Below are positions 1 to 10,570 of a stretch of 64,000 bases of DNA, piece by piece. The position numbers were made by a program, and so were the translations under genes. The first letter of the stretch is position 1. Each line of letters starts with the position of its first letter. The DNA is from Aromatoleum petrolei (GTDB lineage: Bacteria; Pseudomonadota; Gammaproteobacteria; Burkholderiales; Rhodocyclaceae), in NCBI RefSeq assembly GCF_017894385.1, contig NZ_CP059560.1, forward strand, positions 1,550,001-1,614,000, given 5' to 3'. The notes under the pieces were generated by a model. That model ran no database searches. It was not told where the DNA came from and saw only the letters and a program-made list of their open reading frames with translations.

Positions 1-742
1 CCGGCACTTGGATCGTGCCCGGCGCGACGCCGTCCGACACGATCTCGGCACCCTTCTCGTTGTGCGCGAGCTTTTCGCCGTCGAGGCGCAGACCCATGCG
101 GTCCATGTCGCGCGTGACGGCGTAAGGCCGCGACAGGAAATTTTCCACCGCCTCGCGCGTGAAATGGTCTTCCTGCGGGCCGAGGATCACGCGGATCGGG
201 CCCGTGTCGTGATGCCACGGTGCCCTCGCGCGGAATTCGAGCCAGGGGTCGCCGCGCACGGCGTCGCACTGCAGGCGGTCGCCGACCCTGGGCGCCCTGC
301 CCTGCACCCCGCCGATCGCCGCGCGCAGGTAGGTCGAACGGCTGCCGAGCTGCTCGGCCACCTGCACACCCCCCGAGAGCGCAACGTAGCCCACGCCGTG
401 CGAAACGCCACCGATGCGGATGACGTCGCCGGGAAACAGCGTCGCCGTCTGCCACGGCGCCACCTTCAGCACCTGACCACGCGTATTGACGAGCTGCGCC
501 CCCATCTCGCCGGAGAGCCCGACGCGCACGGTGCCCGACAGCGCCTTCAACGACGGCCCGCTCAGGCCGACTTCCAGCACCGCAGCCTCCGAAGCATTGC
601 CGGCCAGCTCATTCGCCGCCGCCATCAACACCGGATCGAGCGCCCCGGACACCGGCACGCCGATGTTGCGGTAGCCCGCGCGGCCGCGGTCCTGCACGCT
701 GACGGCGAGGCCGGCGTCGATGATTTCAAGGATCGCACTCAT
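1..742 (-). CDS. pxpC: 5-oxoprolinase subunit C (PxpC), 3' end outside window
   Basis: Partial gene read leftward; the C-terminal part lies beyond position 1. The N-terminus reads MSAILEIIDAGLAVSVQDRG, the typical opening of the biotin-dependent carboxylase-like/KipA family now known as PxpC. Together with PxpA and PxpB this family forms the ATP-dependent 5-oxoprolinase that opens 5-oxoproline to glutamate in the cytoplasm. The ATG at 742 overlaps the TGA stop of pxpB (ATGA), which fixes the start and implies translational coupling. pxpA is not in the window and would be expected just to the left. The family is clear; the substrate is inferred from the neighbouring pxpB and the DUF1445 gene. 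Confidence 0.9.
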   Translation of the reverse strand, partial: MSAILEIIDAGLAVSVQDRGRAGYRNIGVPVSGALDPVLMAAANELAGNASEAAVLEVGLSGPSLKALSGTVRVGLSGEMGAQLVNTRGQVLKVAPWQTATLFPGDVIRIGGVSHGVGYVALSGGVQVAEQLGSRSTYLRAAIGGVQGRAPRVGDRLQCDAVRGDPWLEFRARAPWHHDTGPIRVILGPQEDHFTREAVENFLSRPYAVTRDMDRMGLRLDGEKLAHNEKGAEIVSDGVAPGTIQVP

Positions 743-1506
743 GCCGTCTCTCCTTCGGTCAGCAGGCTCGACAGATCGAAGCGGCCGGCGGCGCATTCCC
801 GCTCGAACGCATCGAAGGTCTCGCGGTCAACCGCCTGCCACACCACCTGGTCACCGGGCGCCAGCAAGGCCGGACGGCGCGCGTTGGCCGCATCGAAGAG
901 ACGCAGCGGCGTGCGGCCGAGCAGGCGCCATCCGCCCGGGCTTTCCCACGGATAGGCGGCGCACATGCGACCGGCGATCGCGATCGAACGTGAGGGCACG
1001 ACTTTCCGCGGTGTGGCGAGCCGCGGCATGTCGAGCGCCTCGGGCAGGCCGCCGAGGTAAGGGAAGCCGGGCAGGAAACCCAGCATGTAGACGGTGAACA
1101 CCGTCTCCGTCATCAGCCGTACGACCTCCTCGCGCGACATGCCCTTGGCGGCGGCGACCTCGTCGAGATCCGGCGCGCAATCGGCATCGAAGCAGACCGG
1201 GATGCGCCAGCGACACCCGGCCGCCGACAGGCTGCCGCTCTTGCCGGCGAGCTCGGCGAGCAGGTCGTGCAGCGCCAGCGCATCGGTGCGCAGCGGGTCG
1301 AAGTGGACGGTCACGGAACGGAAGGTCGGAACCCATTCGACGACTCCGTCGAGGCGGCCGTCGTTCGACAAGGTGTCGAGCAGGCTGGAGAAGCCGAGCA
1401 CGCGACCGTGGATCGCGGGGTCGATGGCGTTGCCGAACTCGACCGTCCAGGCTGCGTCGCCGACACTCAGCAGACGCGCCGGCGGGTGTGCAAGCTCATT
1501 AGTCAT
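739..1506 (-). CDS. pxpB: 5-oxoprolinase subunit B (PxpB)
   Basis: A 255-residue protein of the allophanate hydrolase subunit 1/KipI family. Recognisable stretches are the N-terminal LLSVGDAAWTVEFGN, the central FLPGFPYLGGLPE and the RKVVPSRSIAIAG block, all typical of PxpB. It acts with PxpC and PxpA in ATP-driven cleavage of 5-oxoproline to glutamate. The ATG at 1506 is preceded by a 113-base spacer after the MFS gene that contains a 7-bp hairpin; the stop overlaps the pxpC start by four bases. The KipI name (Bacillus sporulation kinase inhibitor) belongs to the same family, but the paired PxpC and the DUF1445 neighbour favour the metabolic role. Confidence 0.92.
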   Translation of the reverse strand: MTNELAHPPARLLSVGDAAWTVEFGNAIDPAIHGRVLGFSSLLDTLSNDGRLDGVVEWVPTFRSVTVHFDPLRTDALALHDLLAELAGKSGSLSAAGCRWRIPVCFDADCAPDLDEVAAAKGMSREEVVRLMTETVFTVYMLGFLPGFPYLGGLPEALDMPRLATPRKVVPSRSIAIAGRMCAAYPWESPGGWRLLGRTPLRLFDAANARRPALLAPGDQVVWQAVDRETFDAFERECAAGRFDLSSLLTEGETA

Positions 1507-1543
1507 GGCGGGATTATTCCGCTGGGGAGGGCTCGCGCCCAGT

Positions 1544-1562
1544 GAATTGCGTTCGGCAATTC
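1544..1562 (-). other. Intercistronic hairpin between MFS gene and pxpB
   Basis: A perfect 7-bp inverted repeat (GAATTGC / GCAATTC) with a 5-base loop lies in the 113-base gap between the MFS transporter stop and the pxpB start. There is no T-run after it on the minus strand, so it is not an intrinsic terminator. It may be an mRNA stability or processing element within the operon; this is inference from position only. Confidence 0.4.
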
Positions 1563-1619
1563 CCGCACCCTGCCCTACGACACGGCGCGAGAAGCCTTGC
1601 AGGCGGCGCGCAGGTCCGC

Positions 1620-2852
1620 TCAGTTCTGCAGGACCAGGTCCCGGCCGCGCGTCTCGGGCAACGGCAGGCAGGCGACGATCACGAGCAGGTAACCGCCCAC
1701 GGCGAGGATGCCGATCACTTCGCCGAGCGGCATGCTGGTGCTCAGGTAGCCGACCAGCGCCGGGAAGGTCGCACCGACCGCACGGCCGAAGTTGTAGCAG
1801 AAGCCCTGACCCGAACCGCGCAACTCGTTCGGGAACAGCTCGGCGAGGAAGGCGCCCATCCCGGAGAAGATGCCCGACAGGAAGAAGCCGAGCGGGAAGC
1901 CGAGGAAGAGCATCATCGCGTCGTTGATCGGCAGCAGCGTGTAGCTGTAGACCAGGGCGCCGGCGCAGGTCGCGAAGAGCATGAAGCAGCGGCGGCGGCC
2001 GAGGTGGTCCGACAGCCAGGCGCTCGTCAGGTAGCCGAAGAAGGAACCGAGGATCAGCACCAGCAGGTAGCCGCTCGTGCCCAGCACCGACAGCCCGCGC
2101 TCCATCTTGAGGAAGGTCGGCAGCCAGGTCGTGACCGCATAGTAGGCGCCCATCATGCCCGTCGACAGCAGGCTGGCGAAGATCGTCGTCGGCAGCAGGC
2201 GCGGCGAGAAGATTTCGAGGAAGTTGCCGCCGCCCTCAGCCTTCACCTTCGCACGGGCGACGTGGAACACTTCCGGGTCATGGATGTTGCGACGGATGTA
2301 GAAGATCAGCACCGCAGGCAGGATTCCGATCCAGAACAGCACACGCCACGCGTATTCGGCGGGCATCAACGCATACACGCCCCAGAACGCGATCGCGGAC
2401 ACGCCCCAGCCCACGGCCCAGCTGCTCTGCACGAGTCCGACCGCCTTGCCGCGGTTTTTCGGCAGGATCATCTCGGCGATTAGCACCGCACCGACCGACC
2501 ATTCGCCGCCGAAGCCGAAGCCCTGCATGGCGCGCGTGAAGAAAAGCTGCTCGAACGAGTTCGTGAAGCCCGACAGGAAGGTGAAGGCCGTGAACCAGAT
2601 GACGGTCCATTGCAGCACGCGCACGCGGCCGTATCTGTCGGCGAGGATGCCCGCCGCCCAGCCGCCGATCGCCGAAGTGATCAGCGCCCCGGTCGCGATG
2701 TAGCCCGCTTCGACCTTGCTCATGGCCCACGCCGCCATCAGCGTCGGGATCAGGAAGGTGTAGATCATGTAGTCGAAGGCATCGACGCCATAGCCGGCGA
2801 AGGCCGCGGTCAGCGTCTTGCGTTCGTTCTTGGTGGTCTCGTTAATCCACAC
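1620..2852 (-). CDS. MFS transporter, 12 TM metabolite symporter
   Basis: A 410-residue major facilitator superfamily permease in the inner membrane. The family motif between TM2 and TM3 reads GILADRYGRVRVL, and later a DHLGRRR block repeats it in the second half, with about 12 hydrophobic segments in all. The FGFGGEWSVGAVLIAE stretch resembles the sialate/aromatic acid/organic acid symporter branch. The start is GTG at 2852, supported by an AAAGGAG ribosome site seven bases upstream. It sits between the DUF1445 gene and pxpB, so import of 5-oxoproline, a glutamate derivative or a related acid is a reasonable inference; the substrate cannot be read from sequence. Confidence 0.9.
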   Translation of the reverse strand: MWINETTKNERKTLTAAFAGYGVDAFDYMIYTFLIPTLMAAWAMSKVEAGYIATGALITSAIGGWAAGILADRYGRVRVLQWTVIWFTAFTFLSGFTNSFEQLFFTRAMQGFGFGGEWSVGAVLIAEMILPKNRGKAVGLVQSSWAVGWGVSAIAFWGVYALMPAEYAWRVLFWIGILPAVLIFYIRRNIHDPEVFHVARAKVKAEGGGNFLEIFSPRLLPTTIFASLLSTGMMGAYYAVTTWLPTFLKMERGLSVLGTSGYLLVLILGSFFGYLTSAWLSDHLGRRRCFMLFATCAGALVYSYTLLPINDAMMLFLGFPLGFFLSGIFSGMGAFLAELFPNELRGSGQGFCYNFGRAVGATFPALVGYLSTSMPLGEVIGILAVGGYLLVIVACLPLPETRGRDLVLQN

Positions 2853-2924
2853 GGTGGATCTCCTTTAGTGGTTCGACACACGCCGCCCCCGGTCTGTGCC
2901 GGAGTGCGACGAAACAGGCTCTGT

Positions 2925-3758
2925 TCAGGAAAAGGCGAGTTGGTTGTTGAGCAGGTCGGTGACCAGCATCGAGCCCGGCGCGTGCGTGATGCACAGCTCC
3001 GGGCGGGCTTCCATCACCACCGATTGCGGCGTCACGCCGCAGGCCCAATACACGGGGACTTCGCCCGGCAGGATCTCGACCGGATCGCCGAAGTCGGGTT
3101 TCGCGAGGTCCGCGATGCCGATCTCCGCCGGGTCGCCGAAATGCACCGGCGCGCCATGCACGTTGGGCAGGCGCGACGTCACCTGGATCGCGCGGATCGC
3201 GTTCGCCGCCGTCATCGGCCGCATCGACACGACCAGCGGACCGTGGAATTGGCCGGCCGGGCTGGTGGGAATGTTGGTGCGGTACATCGCGACGTTGCGC
3301 CCCTGGGCGATGTGGCGCAGCGGGATGCCCGCTTCGAGCAGCCCCTGTTCGAAGGAGAACGAGCAGCCGATGACGAAGGTGACGAAGTCCGGCTCCCACA
3401 GATCGTCGATCGCGGTCGGCTCGGCGACCAGCTCGCCCTTGCGCCACACGCGGTAGCGCGGCACGTCGAAGCGGATGTCGACATCGGCGCCGAGCGTCGG
3501 CAGCAGCGGCTCGCCCGGCTCGGACACCGCCAGCAGCGGGCAGGGCTTGGGATTGCGCTGGCAGAAGCGCAGGAACTCGTCGGCATCGCGGGAGCGCAGG
3601 ATCGCGACGTTGCCTTGCACATGGCCCGGCGCCATCCCGCTCGTGTGCGAGGTCCACAGCGCCGCGCGGATCGCACGGCGTGCGGCGACCCCAGTTGTCA
3701 GTTCCAAAGCGGACGCAACTGCGCTGTCAAAATTCCTTTCCACCGCCCGTCTCCTCAT
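2925..3758 (-). CDS. DUF1445 putative hydro-lyase / D-glutamate cyclase-like protein
   Basis: A 277-residue member of the DUF1445 (UPF0317) family. The typical block [20 protein letters not shown] and the cysteine-containing [19 protein letters not shown] are both present, and the C-terminal [15 protein letters not shown] matches the family end. A mitochondrial relative in vertebrates is D-glutamate cyclase, which converts D-glutamate to 5-oxo-D-proline, so this gene next to pxpBC may supply or process 5-oxoproline; that link is inference. The ATG at 3758 has no clear ribosome site and a start about 20 codons downstream is possible, because homology begins near residue 20. The LysR gene lies directly upstream on the same strand. 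Confidence 0.85.
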   Translation of the reverse strand: MRRRAVERNFDSAVASALELTTGVAARRAIRAALWTSHTSGMAPGHVQGNVAILRSRDADEFLRFCQRNPKPCPLLAVSEPGEPLLPTLGADVDIRFDVPRYRVWRKGELVAEPTAIDDLWEPDFVTFVIGCSFSFEQGLLEAGIPLRHIAQGRNVAMYRTNIPTSPAGQFHGPLVVSMRPMTAANAIRAIQVTSRLPNVHGAPVHFGDPAEIGIADLAKPDFGDPVEILPGEVPVYWACGVTPQSVVMEARPELCITHAPGSMLVTDLLNNQLAFS

Positions 3759-3817
3759 CCGTGGCCCGACGCTGTGATCGCGTCGTGATCAAAGTATCGG
3801 CGGGGGGTGGAAGCTAG

Positions 3818-3838
3818 ACAAACGCAAAATTTCTTTGT
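3818..3838. promoter_or_regulatory. Candidate LysR-type operator dyad
   Basis: Inside the 138-base gap between lysR and the DUF1445 gene, the half-sites ACAAA (3818-3822) and TTTGT (3834-3838) form an inverted repeat with an 11-base spacer, the usual spacing of LysR-type operators. The dyad lies about 60-80 bases upstream of the DUF1445 start, a plausible activation position. No experimental support is available from sequence. Confidence 0.4.
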
Positions 3839-3896
3839 GAGTTCATCGATTTTTTCGATGCCGACCGCAGCGGATCCGGCTGCGCGACAAGCGTGG

Positions 3897-4796
3897 TCAA
3901 GTCGTGCCGTCGATCGGGAAGCCGCGCACGAAGGCGATCGCCTCCTGGACGGCAGCCTCCATCTGCGGCGCGCCCGGGTAGGCCCAATACGACGCATGGA
4001 TTGGCAGCGGCGCAAGACGCGGTTCGGCATCGAGCACCGCGAGATCGGCCCCGCGCGCAAAGCCGGGCACCGTCGCACGCGGCAAGGTCGCGAAGCCGAA
4101 ACCGCCCTCGACCATCCGCGCCAGCGCCGAGATCGACGAGATCGTGTGAATGCGCCCGCTTTCCAGGCCCGCGCGGCGGATCACTTCGATCAGCGCGACA
4201 TGCGGCTGCGAGCCACGCTGGAAGGTCAGCACGTCGTGTTCGAGGATGTCAGGCAAGGTCCATTTCCCGGCGCGTTCCGCGTCGCCGCGGCGGCCGACGA
4301 ACACCATCTCCAGCGACGGCAGTTCGGTGACGCGAATACCCTCGCCCGCCGCCGGCAAGGCGGCGAACGCGAGATCCAGGCCCCCGCGCCGCAACTGCTC
4401 GGTGATCACCGGCGTCATTTCCACGGCCAGCTCGAACTCGATGTGCGGCTGGGTACGGCGCAGATGCTCGACGAGCGGGATCAGCCAGGTGTGCAGCACC
4501 GACTCGATGCAGCCGATGCGCATCGTCATCGCCTGCGGCTCGGGCGTGCCGATCTCGTCCTTCAGCTCGCGCTGGATCGCGAGCAGCCGTTCGGCGTAGA
4601 CGAGGAAGCGGTTGCCGGAGTTGGTCAGGCGGAAGTGGCGCTCGCGCCGATCGATCAGCGCCACGCCCAGTTCCTCCTCCAGGCTCGCGATGCGGCTCGA
4701 TACCGCCGACTGCGTCAGGCACAGCTTGTCCGCGGCACGCGTGATGCTCTTCAGGCGCGCCACCCACAGGAAGGCTTCGACGAAACGCAGGTTCAT
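3897..4796 (-). CDS. LysR-family transcriptional regulator
   Basis: A 299-residue LysR-type regulator. The N-terminal winged helix-turn-helix runs from MNLRFVEAFLWVARLKSITR through LTQSAVSSRIASLEEELGV at about residues 1-60, followed by the periplasmic-binding-like effector domain. The reading frame is open for a further 66 codons upstream, but homology to the family begins exactly at the ATG at 4796, so this start is chosen. It is the first gene in front of the DUF1445-MFS-pxpBC set and all point the same way, so it probably controls that set; the effector may be 5-oxoproline or glutamate (inference). A 226-base gap separates it from divergent parC. Confidence 0.92.
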   Translation of the reverse strand: MNLRFVEAFLWVARLKSITRAADKLCLTQSAVSSRIASLEEELGVALIDRRERHFRLTNSGNRFLVYAERLLAIQRELKDEIGTPEPQAMTMRIGCIESVLHTWLIPLVEHLRRTQPHIEFELAVEMTPVITEQLRRGGLDLAFAALPAAGEGIRVTELPSLEMVFVGRRGDAERAGKWTLPDILEHDVLTFQRGSQPHVALIEVIRRAGLESGRIHTISSISALARMVEGGFGFATLPRATVPGFARGADLAVLDAEPRLAPLPIHASYWAYPGAPQMEAAVQEAIAFVRGFPIDGTT

Positions 4797-5022
4797 GGAC
4801 GAGATCGGGTCCGGAAGGGTACGCCACCGTGCGCGGCCGAGCTCGAATCCTTGAACTTCCGCCCGGAACGCTGCCAGAATGCGCGCTTTCGCTGGCTGGC
4901 GCTTACGAAAACTGTAAGCCGATCGGAGCCCCGGCGCAATTCGCCGCGGATACACTGACCGCATCCGGAAACGACGCCCCGCCCGCCATGCCACCCCTCA
5001 TAGCTTTTCGACGCACCGCTCC

Positions 5023-7377
<2,355 letters not shown>

Positions 7378-7518
7378 TTCACCGGCCCGGATGGCGGCGG
7401 CCGGAACCGATCGGCCCGGACGCAGTCTTTCAGGAAGCGGCACCCCGGCGCCCGCCCGTCTCGCATGAGGCCGGCGGGCGTCGTTGCGGCGCCCCACCCC
7501 GCACGACCAAGACTCCGA

Positions 7519-7989
7519 ATGGACCACGACATCTCCCTCATCACGACCATCGCCGCGGCCTTCGGCCTCGCGCTGATCCTCGGCTTCGTCGCCGAGCGGC
7601 TGAAGATCCCCGCGCTTGTCGGCTACCTCGTCGCCGGCGTCGCGATCGGCCCCGCCAGCCCAGGCTTCGTCGCCGACATCCACACCGCCTCGCAGCTCTC
7701 CGAGATCGGCGTGATGCTGCTGATGTTCGGCGTCGGCCTGCACTTCTCGCTCGATGATCTCCTCGCCGTGCGACGCATCGTCGTGCCGGGCGCGGTCGTG
7801 CAGATGGCCGAGACCGCGCGCACGCTCAACCCGGCTATCGAGATCGTCCTGCGCACGCACAGCGAGGCCGACTCCCGCCTGCTGCGTAGCGAGGGTATCG
7901 GCACGGTCTTCTACGGCGAGGAAGAACTCGCGAAAGGCATGACCGGGCACGTGCTGGAACGCTTCACACCGCACGCGGCGGCTCAATAA
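7519..7989 (+). pseudogene. Kef/YbaL-type cation:proton antiporter remnant with in-frame internal deletion
   Basis: A 156-residue frame in which two distant parts of a YbaL/KefB-type antiporter are joined. Residues 1-95 match the N-terminal transport domain (LKIPALVGYLVAGVAIGP, then LLMFGVGLHFSLDDLLAV, about three membrane segments). From residue 96 (MAETARTLNPAIEIVLRTH) the sequence matches the very end of the cytoplasmic TrkA-N/RCK domain. Full-length relatives have roughly 550-650 residues, so some 400 or more residues are missing at about position 7804 without a frameshift. The product could not form the transport core. It could be a recent deletion remnant, an assembly collapse, or less likely a functional mini-protein. 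Its stop overlaps the sequence leading into the stress protein gene. Confidence 0.75.
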
Positions 7990-8015
7990 TGACATCGAAA
8001 GGGAGGATTCCGACC

Positions 8016-8906
8016 ATGACCGAACGTCCTTTCACCCGCCTGCTCGCGGCGACCGATCTGTCCGCGCCCGCGCGACACGCAGCCGAGCGTGCGGCTCTCG
8101 TCGCCCGCGAACTCGGTGCCGCGCTCGACCTCCTCCACGTGGCGAGCATGGCGCCGCTCGAAAAGCTGCGCCAGCTCGTCGCCGAGGTTCCACCCGACGC
8201 CGCCGCCCGCGTGCTCGAATCGGCGCAGGCAGACCTCGATCAACTGGCCGCGGCATTGCAGCGACATCATGGCCTCGCCGCGGGTGTGCATGTCGCATCC
8301 GGCCCGCTGCTGCAGGAGCTGACGACCGGGTCCCATGCGATCGCGGCGGACTTGCTGGTGCTGGGTGCGCGCGGCAGCAGCTTCATGCGCCACCTCCTGC
8401 TCGGATCGACCGCGGAACGCATGGTGCGCAAGACAGTACGACCGATGCTGATCGTGAAGCAGCCTCCGCACGAGCCGTACCGCACGCTGCTCGTGCCGGT
8501 GGACTTTTCCCTCTACTCGGTGGCGGCACTGCACGACGCGCGCCGGCTCGCACCGCAGGCCAACCTCATCCTGCTGCATGCCTTCGAGGTGCCGTTCGAG
8601 GGCAAGCTCCACTACGCCGGAGTGGACGAGGACCTGATCCACCGCTATCGCATTGCCGCACGCCAGGAGGCGCTCCAGCAGCTACGCCGGTTGCGCGACG
8701 AAGCCGGCATTCCGCCCGAATGCGCGCGCATCATCGTCATGCACGGCGACCCATCGCGCACCATCATCGAGCAGGAACAGGAGCAGGATTGCGACCTCAT
8801 CGTGATGGGCAAACACGGCGAGAACGTCGTCGAGGACCTGATCCTCGGCAGCGTCACCAAGCACGTGCTGGTCGAGTCGCAGTGCGACGTGCTCGTGTCG
8901 ATCTGA
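8016..8906 (+). CDS. Universal stress protein with two UspA domains
   Basis: A 296-residue tandem universal stress protein. The first domain (about 1-150) ends with the ATP-binding signature GARGSSFMRHLLLGSTAE and the second (about 155-296) with GKHGENVVEDLILGSV. Both follow the G-2X-G-9X-G pattern of nucleotide-binding Usp proteins. The ATG at 8016 is chosen because GGGAGG sits nine bases upstream; an ATG at 7989 overlapping the previous stop lacks such a site. Location after a Kef-type antiporter gene is a common association of Usp proteins with ion transporters. It faces motD with only 18 bases between the two stops and no visible terminator. Confidence 0.92.
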   Translation: MTERPFTRLLAATDLSAPARHAAERAALVARELGAALDLLHVASMAPLEKLRQLVAEVPPDAAARVLESAQADLDQLAAALQRHHGLAAGVHVASGPLLQELTTGSHAIAADLLVLGARGSSFMRHLLLGSTAERMVRKTVRPMLIVKQPPHEPYRTLLVPVDFSLYSVAALHDARRLAPQANLILLHAFEVPFEGKLHYAGVDEDLIHRYRIAARQEALQQLRRLRDEAGIPPECARIIVMHGDPSRTIIEQEQEQDCDLIVMGKHGENVVEDLILGSVTKHVLVESQCDVLVSI

Positions 8907-8924
8907 GCGCGCTCGCGACGCTAC

Positions 8925-9794
8925 TCAGCGGGCGGGCTGCTTTTCCGCGCTGCCCGCAGCCTCGCCCGGGGGAAGGATGGAGCGGATCGGATCGCCCTCG
9001 CGAATCTGCCCCGGTGCACGTGGCGGCGGCTCGCCGACCATCGACTCGATCAGGATCGTCACGCGGCGGTTGCGCGCGCGGCCTTCCTCGTTGGTATTGT
9101 CGGTGAGCGGCCGCTGGTCCGCGTAGCCGGCCGCCGTGAGGCGGCCTCCGCGCACGCCCGACTCGATGAATAGGCGCACCACGGTTGATGCGCGCACCGC
9201 CGACAATTCCCAGTTCGACGGAAAGCGTCCATTGCGGATCGGCACGTTGTCGGTGTGGCCCTCGACCGTGATCGGAAACTCGGCACGCGCCAGCACCTCG
9301 GCGACGGCCCGCAGCGCCGCCACCGCGGGCGCCGCGAGGACCGCATCGCCCGGCGCGAACAGCACCCTGGCGTTGATCTCCACCGAGATCCCGCGCGCCC
9401 CTTCCGCCACACGGACCTGCCCGCCCTGGGTCAGCGGCTCCAGCACGCGACGGATGTCCTCGGCCATCGTCGTCATGCGCTTGTACTCGGCCCGACGCCG
9501 CTTCTCGACCTCCTCGTCCGGGTTCGGCGACAAGGGCGCGGGCTTGGGCGGCGCGACGGCCGGCGGCGGGGCGATGACGGGGTCGCCCGGCACATTCACG
9601 GTGATGTTGCGGAAGGCGTTGATCAGCGAATCGGACAGCACGCGGTACTTGCCCTCATTCACCGATGACAGCGAATACATCACGACGAAGAAGGCGAACA
9701 GCAGGGTGATGAAGTCCGCGTAGGACACGAGCCAGCGATCCTGATTCTCGTGGTTCGCGTCGTCCAGCTGGCGGTGTCTGCGGTGGCGTCGCAT
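8925..9794 (-). CDS. motD: Flagellar motor stator protein MotD
   Basis: A 289-residue MotB-family stator protein. It has a short basic cytoplasmic start, then one membrane helix containing the proton-binding aspartate (RWLVSYADFITLLFAFFVVMYS), a proline-rich linker, and a C-terminal OmpA-like peptidoglycan-binding domain with ITVEGHTDNVPI and LTAAGYADQRPL. The ATG at 9794 begins just ahead of the conserved region; the frame is open for 60 more codons that overlap motC and are not part of the protein. It follows motC by ten bases in the same operon. Naming as MotD rather than MotB rests on the fliA-linked motC-motD position seen in Pseudomonas-type flagellar clusters. Confidence 0.92.
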   Translation of the reverse strand: MRRHRRHRQLDDANHENQDRWLVSYADFITLLFAFFVVMYSLSSVNEGKYRVLSDSLINAFRNITVNVPGDPVIAPPPAVAPPKPAPLSPNPDEEVEKRRRAEYKRMTTMAEDIRRVLEPLTQGGQVRVAEGARGISVEINARVLFAPGDAVLAAPAVAALRAVAEVLARAEFPITVEGHTDNVPIRNGRFPSNWELSAVRASTVVRLFIESGVRGGRLTAAGYADQRPLTDNTNEEGRARNRRVTILIESMVGEPPPRAPGQIREGDPIRSILPPGEAAGSAEKQPAR

Positions 9795-9804
9795 CGGGGC
9801 ACGC

Positions 9805-10545
9805 TCAGGCGATGTAACCCTGCATGCGGCTCTCGATGATGCGCGGATTGTCGCCATTGGCGATGCCGACCAGCCCGTCCACGAGCATCTCGCGCTGCGA
9901 CACCCCGTCGGCCACGTAGGCCATGAGCTTCTTCGACATCGGCAGGAACACCAGGTTGGCGAAACCCACGCCATACACCGTGGCGACGAAAGCCACCGCG
10001 ATGCCGGCCCCCAGCTTCGACGGATCGGTCAGGTTCTCCATCACGTGGATCAGGCCCAGCACCGCGCCGAGGATGCCCAGCGTCGGCGCGTAGCCGCCGG
10101 CCGCCTCCCAGATGCGCGCCCCCTGGCGCATCTGCGCCGCCCACGCGTCGATCTCGACCTCCAGCACCTCGCGCAGCCGCTGCGGCTCGACGCCATCGAC
10201 GAGGAGCTGCAGCCCCTTGCGGGTGAACGAATCGCTGATGCGCGGAATCTGCGCCTCCAGCGCCAGCAGCCCTTCCTTGCGCGCGATCTGGCTCCAGCTC
10301 GTCGCCTGGCGAATCAGCGCGGCATGGCTGGCCGGCGGCGGCATGAAGACCCACCGGGTCATGCGCATGCCCTCGCGGAAGACCTTCAGCGGGCTCTGCA
10401 GCATCACGGCACCCAGTGTGCCGCCGATCACGATGAGGAAAGCGGTGGGCTGCAGGAGGGATGCGATATGCCCCCCCTCGATCACCTGCCCCATGATCAG
10501 GGCGGCGATGCCCAGGGTGAGTCCTACGACGCTGATCTTGTCCAT
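9805..10545 (-). CDS. motC: Flagellar motor stator protein MotC (MotA family)
   Basis: A 246-residue MotA/TolQ/ExbB-type inner-membrane protein. It begins MDKISVVGLTLGIAALIMGQ with the first membrane helix, has a second at FLIVIGGTLGAVML, a large cytoplasmic loop, and two C-terminal helices at GGYAPTLGILGAVLGLIHVM and GIAVAFVATVYGVGFANLVF. It forms the stator ring with MotD and converts ion flow into rotor torque. It lies 25 bases after fliA and 10 bases before motD. In Pseudomonas-type clusters chemotaxis genes separate fliA from motC; here they are absent. Confidence 0.93.
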   Translation of the reverse strand: MDKISVVGLTLGIAALIMGQVIEGGHIASLLQPTAFLIVIGGTLGAVMLQSPLKVFREGMRMTRWVFMPPPASHAALIRQATSWSQIARKEGLLALEAQIPRISDSFTRKGLQLLVDGVEPQRLREVLEVEIDAWAAQMRQGARIWEAAGGYAPTLGILGAVLGLIHVMENLTDPSKLGAGIAVAFVATVYGVGFANLVFLPMSKKLMAYVADGVSQREMLVDGLVGIANGDNPRIIESRMQGYIA

Positions 10546-10570
10546 GTCCGCAGTCCCTCGGCCGGCCCGC

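Noticed and set aside
7449..7480. GC-rich hairpin downstream of parC as terminator
   Set aside because: Stem CGCCCGCC/GGCGGGCG is present, but no T-run follows on either strand.
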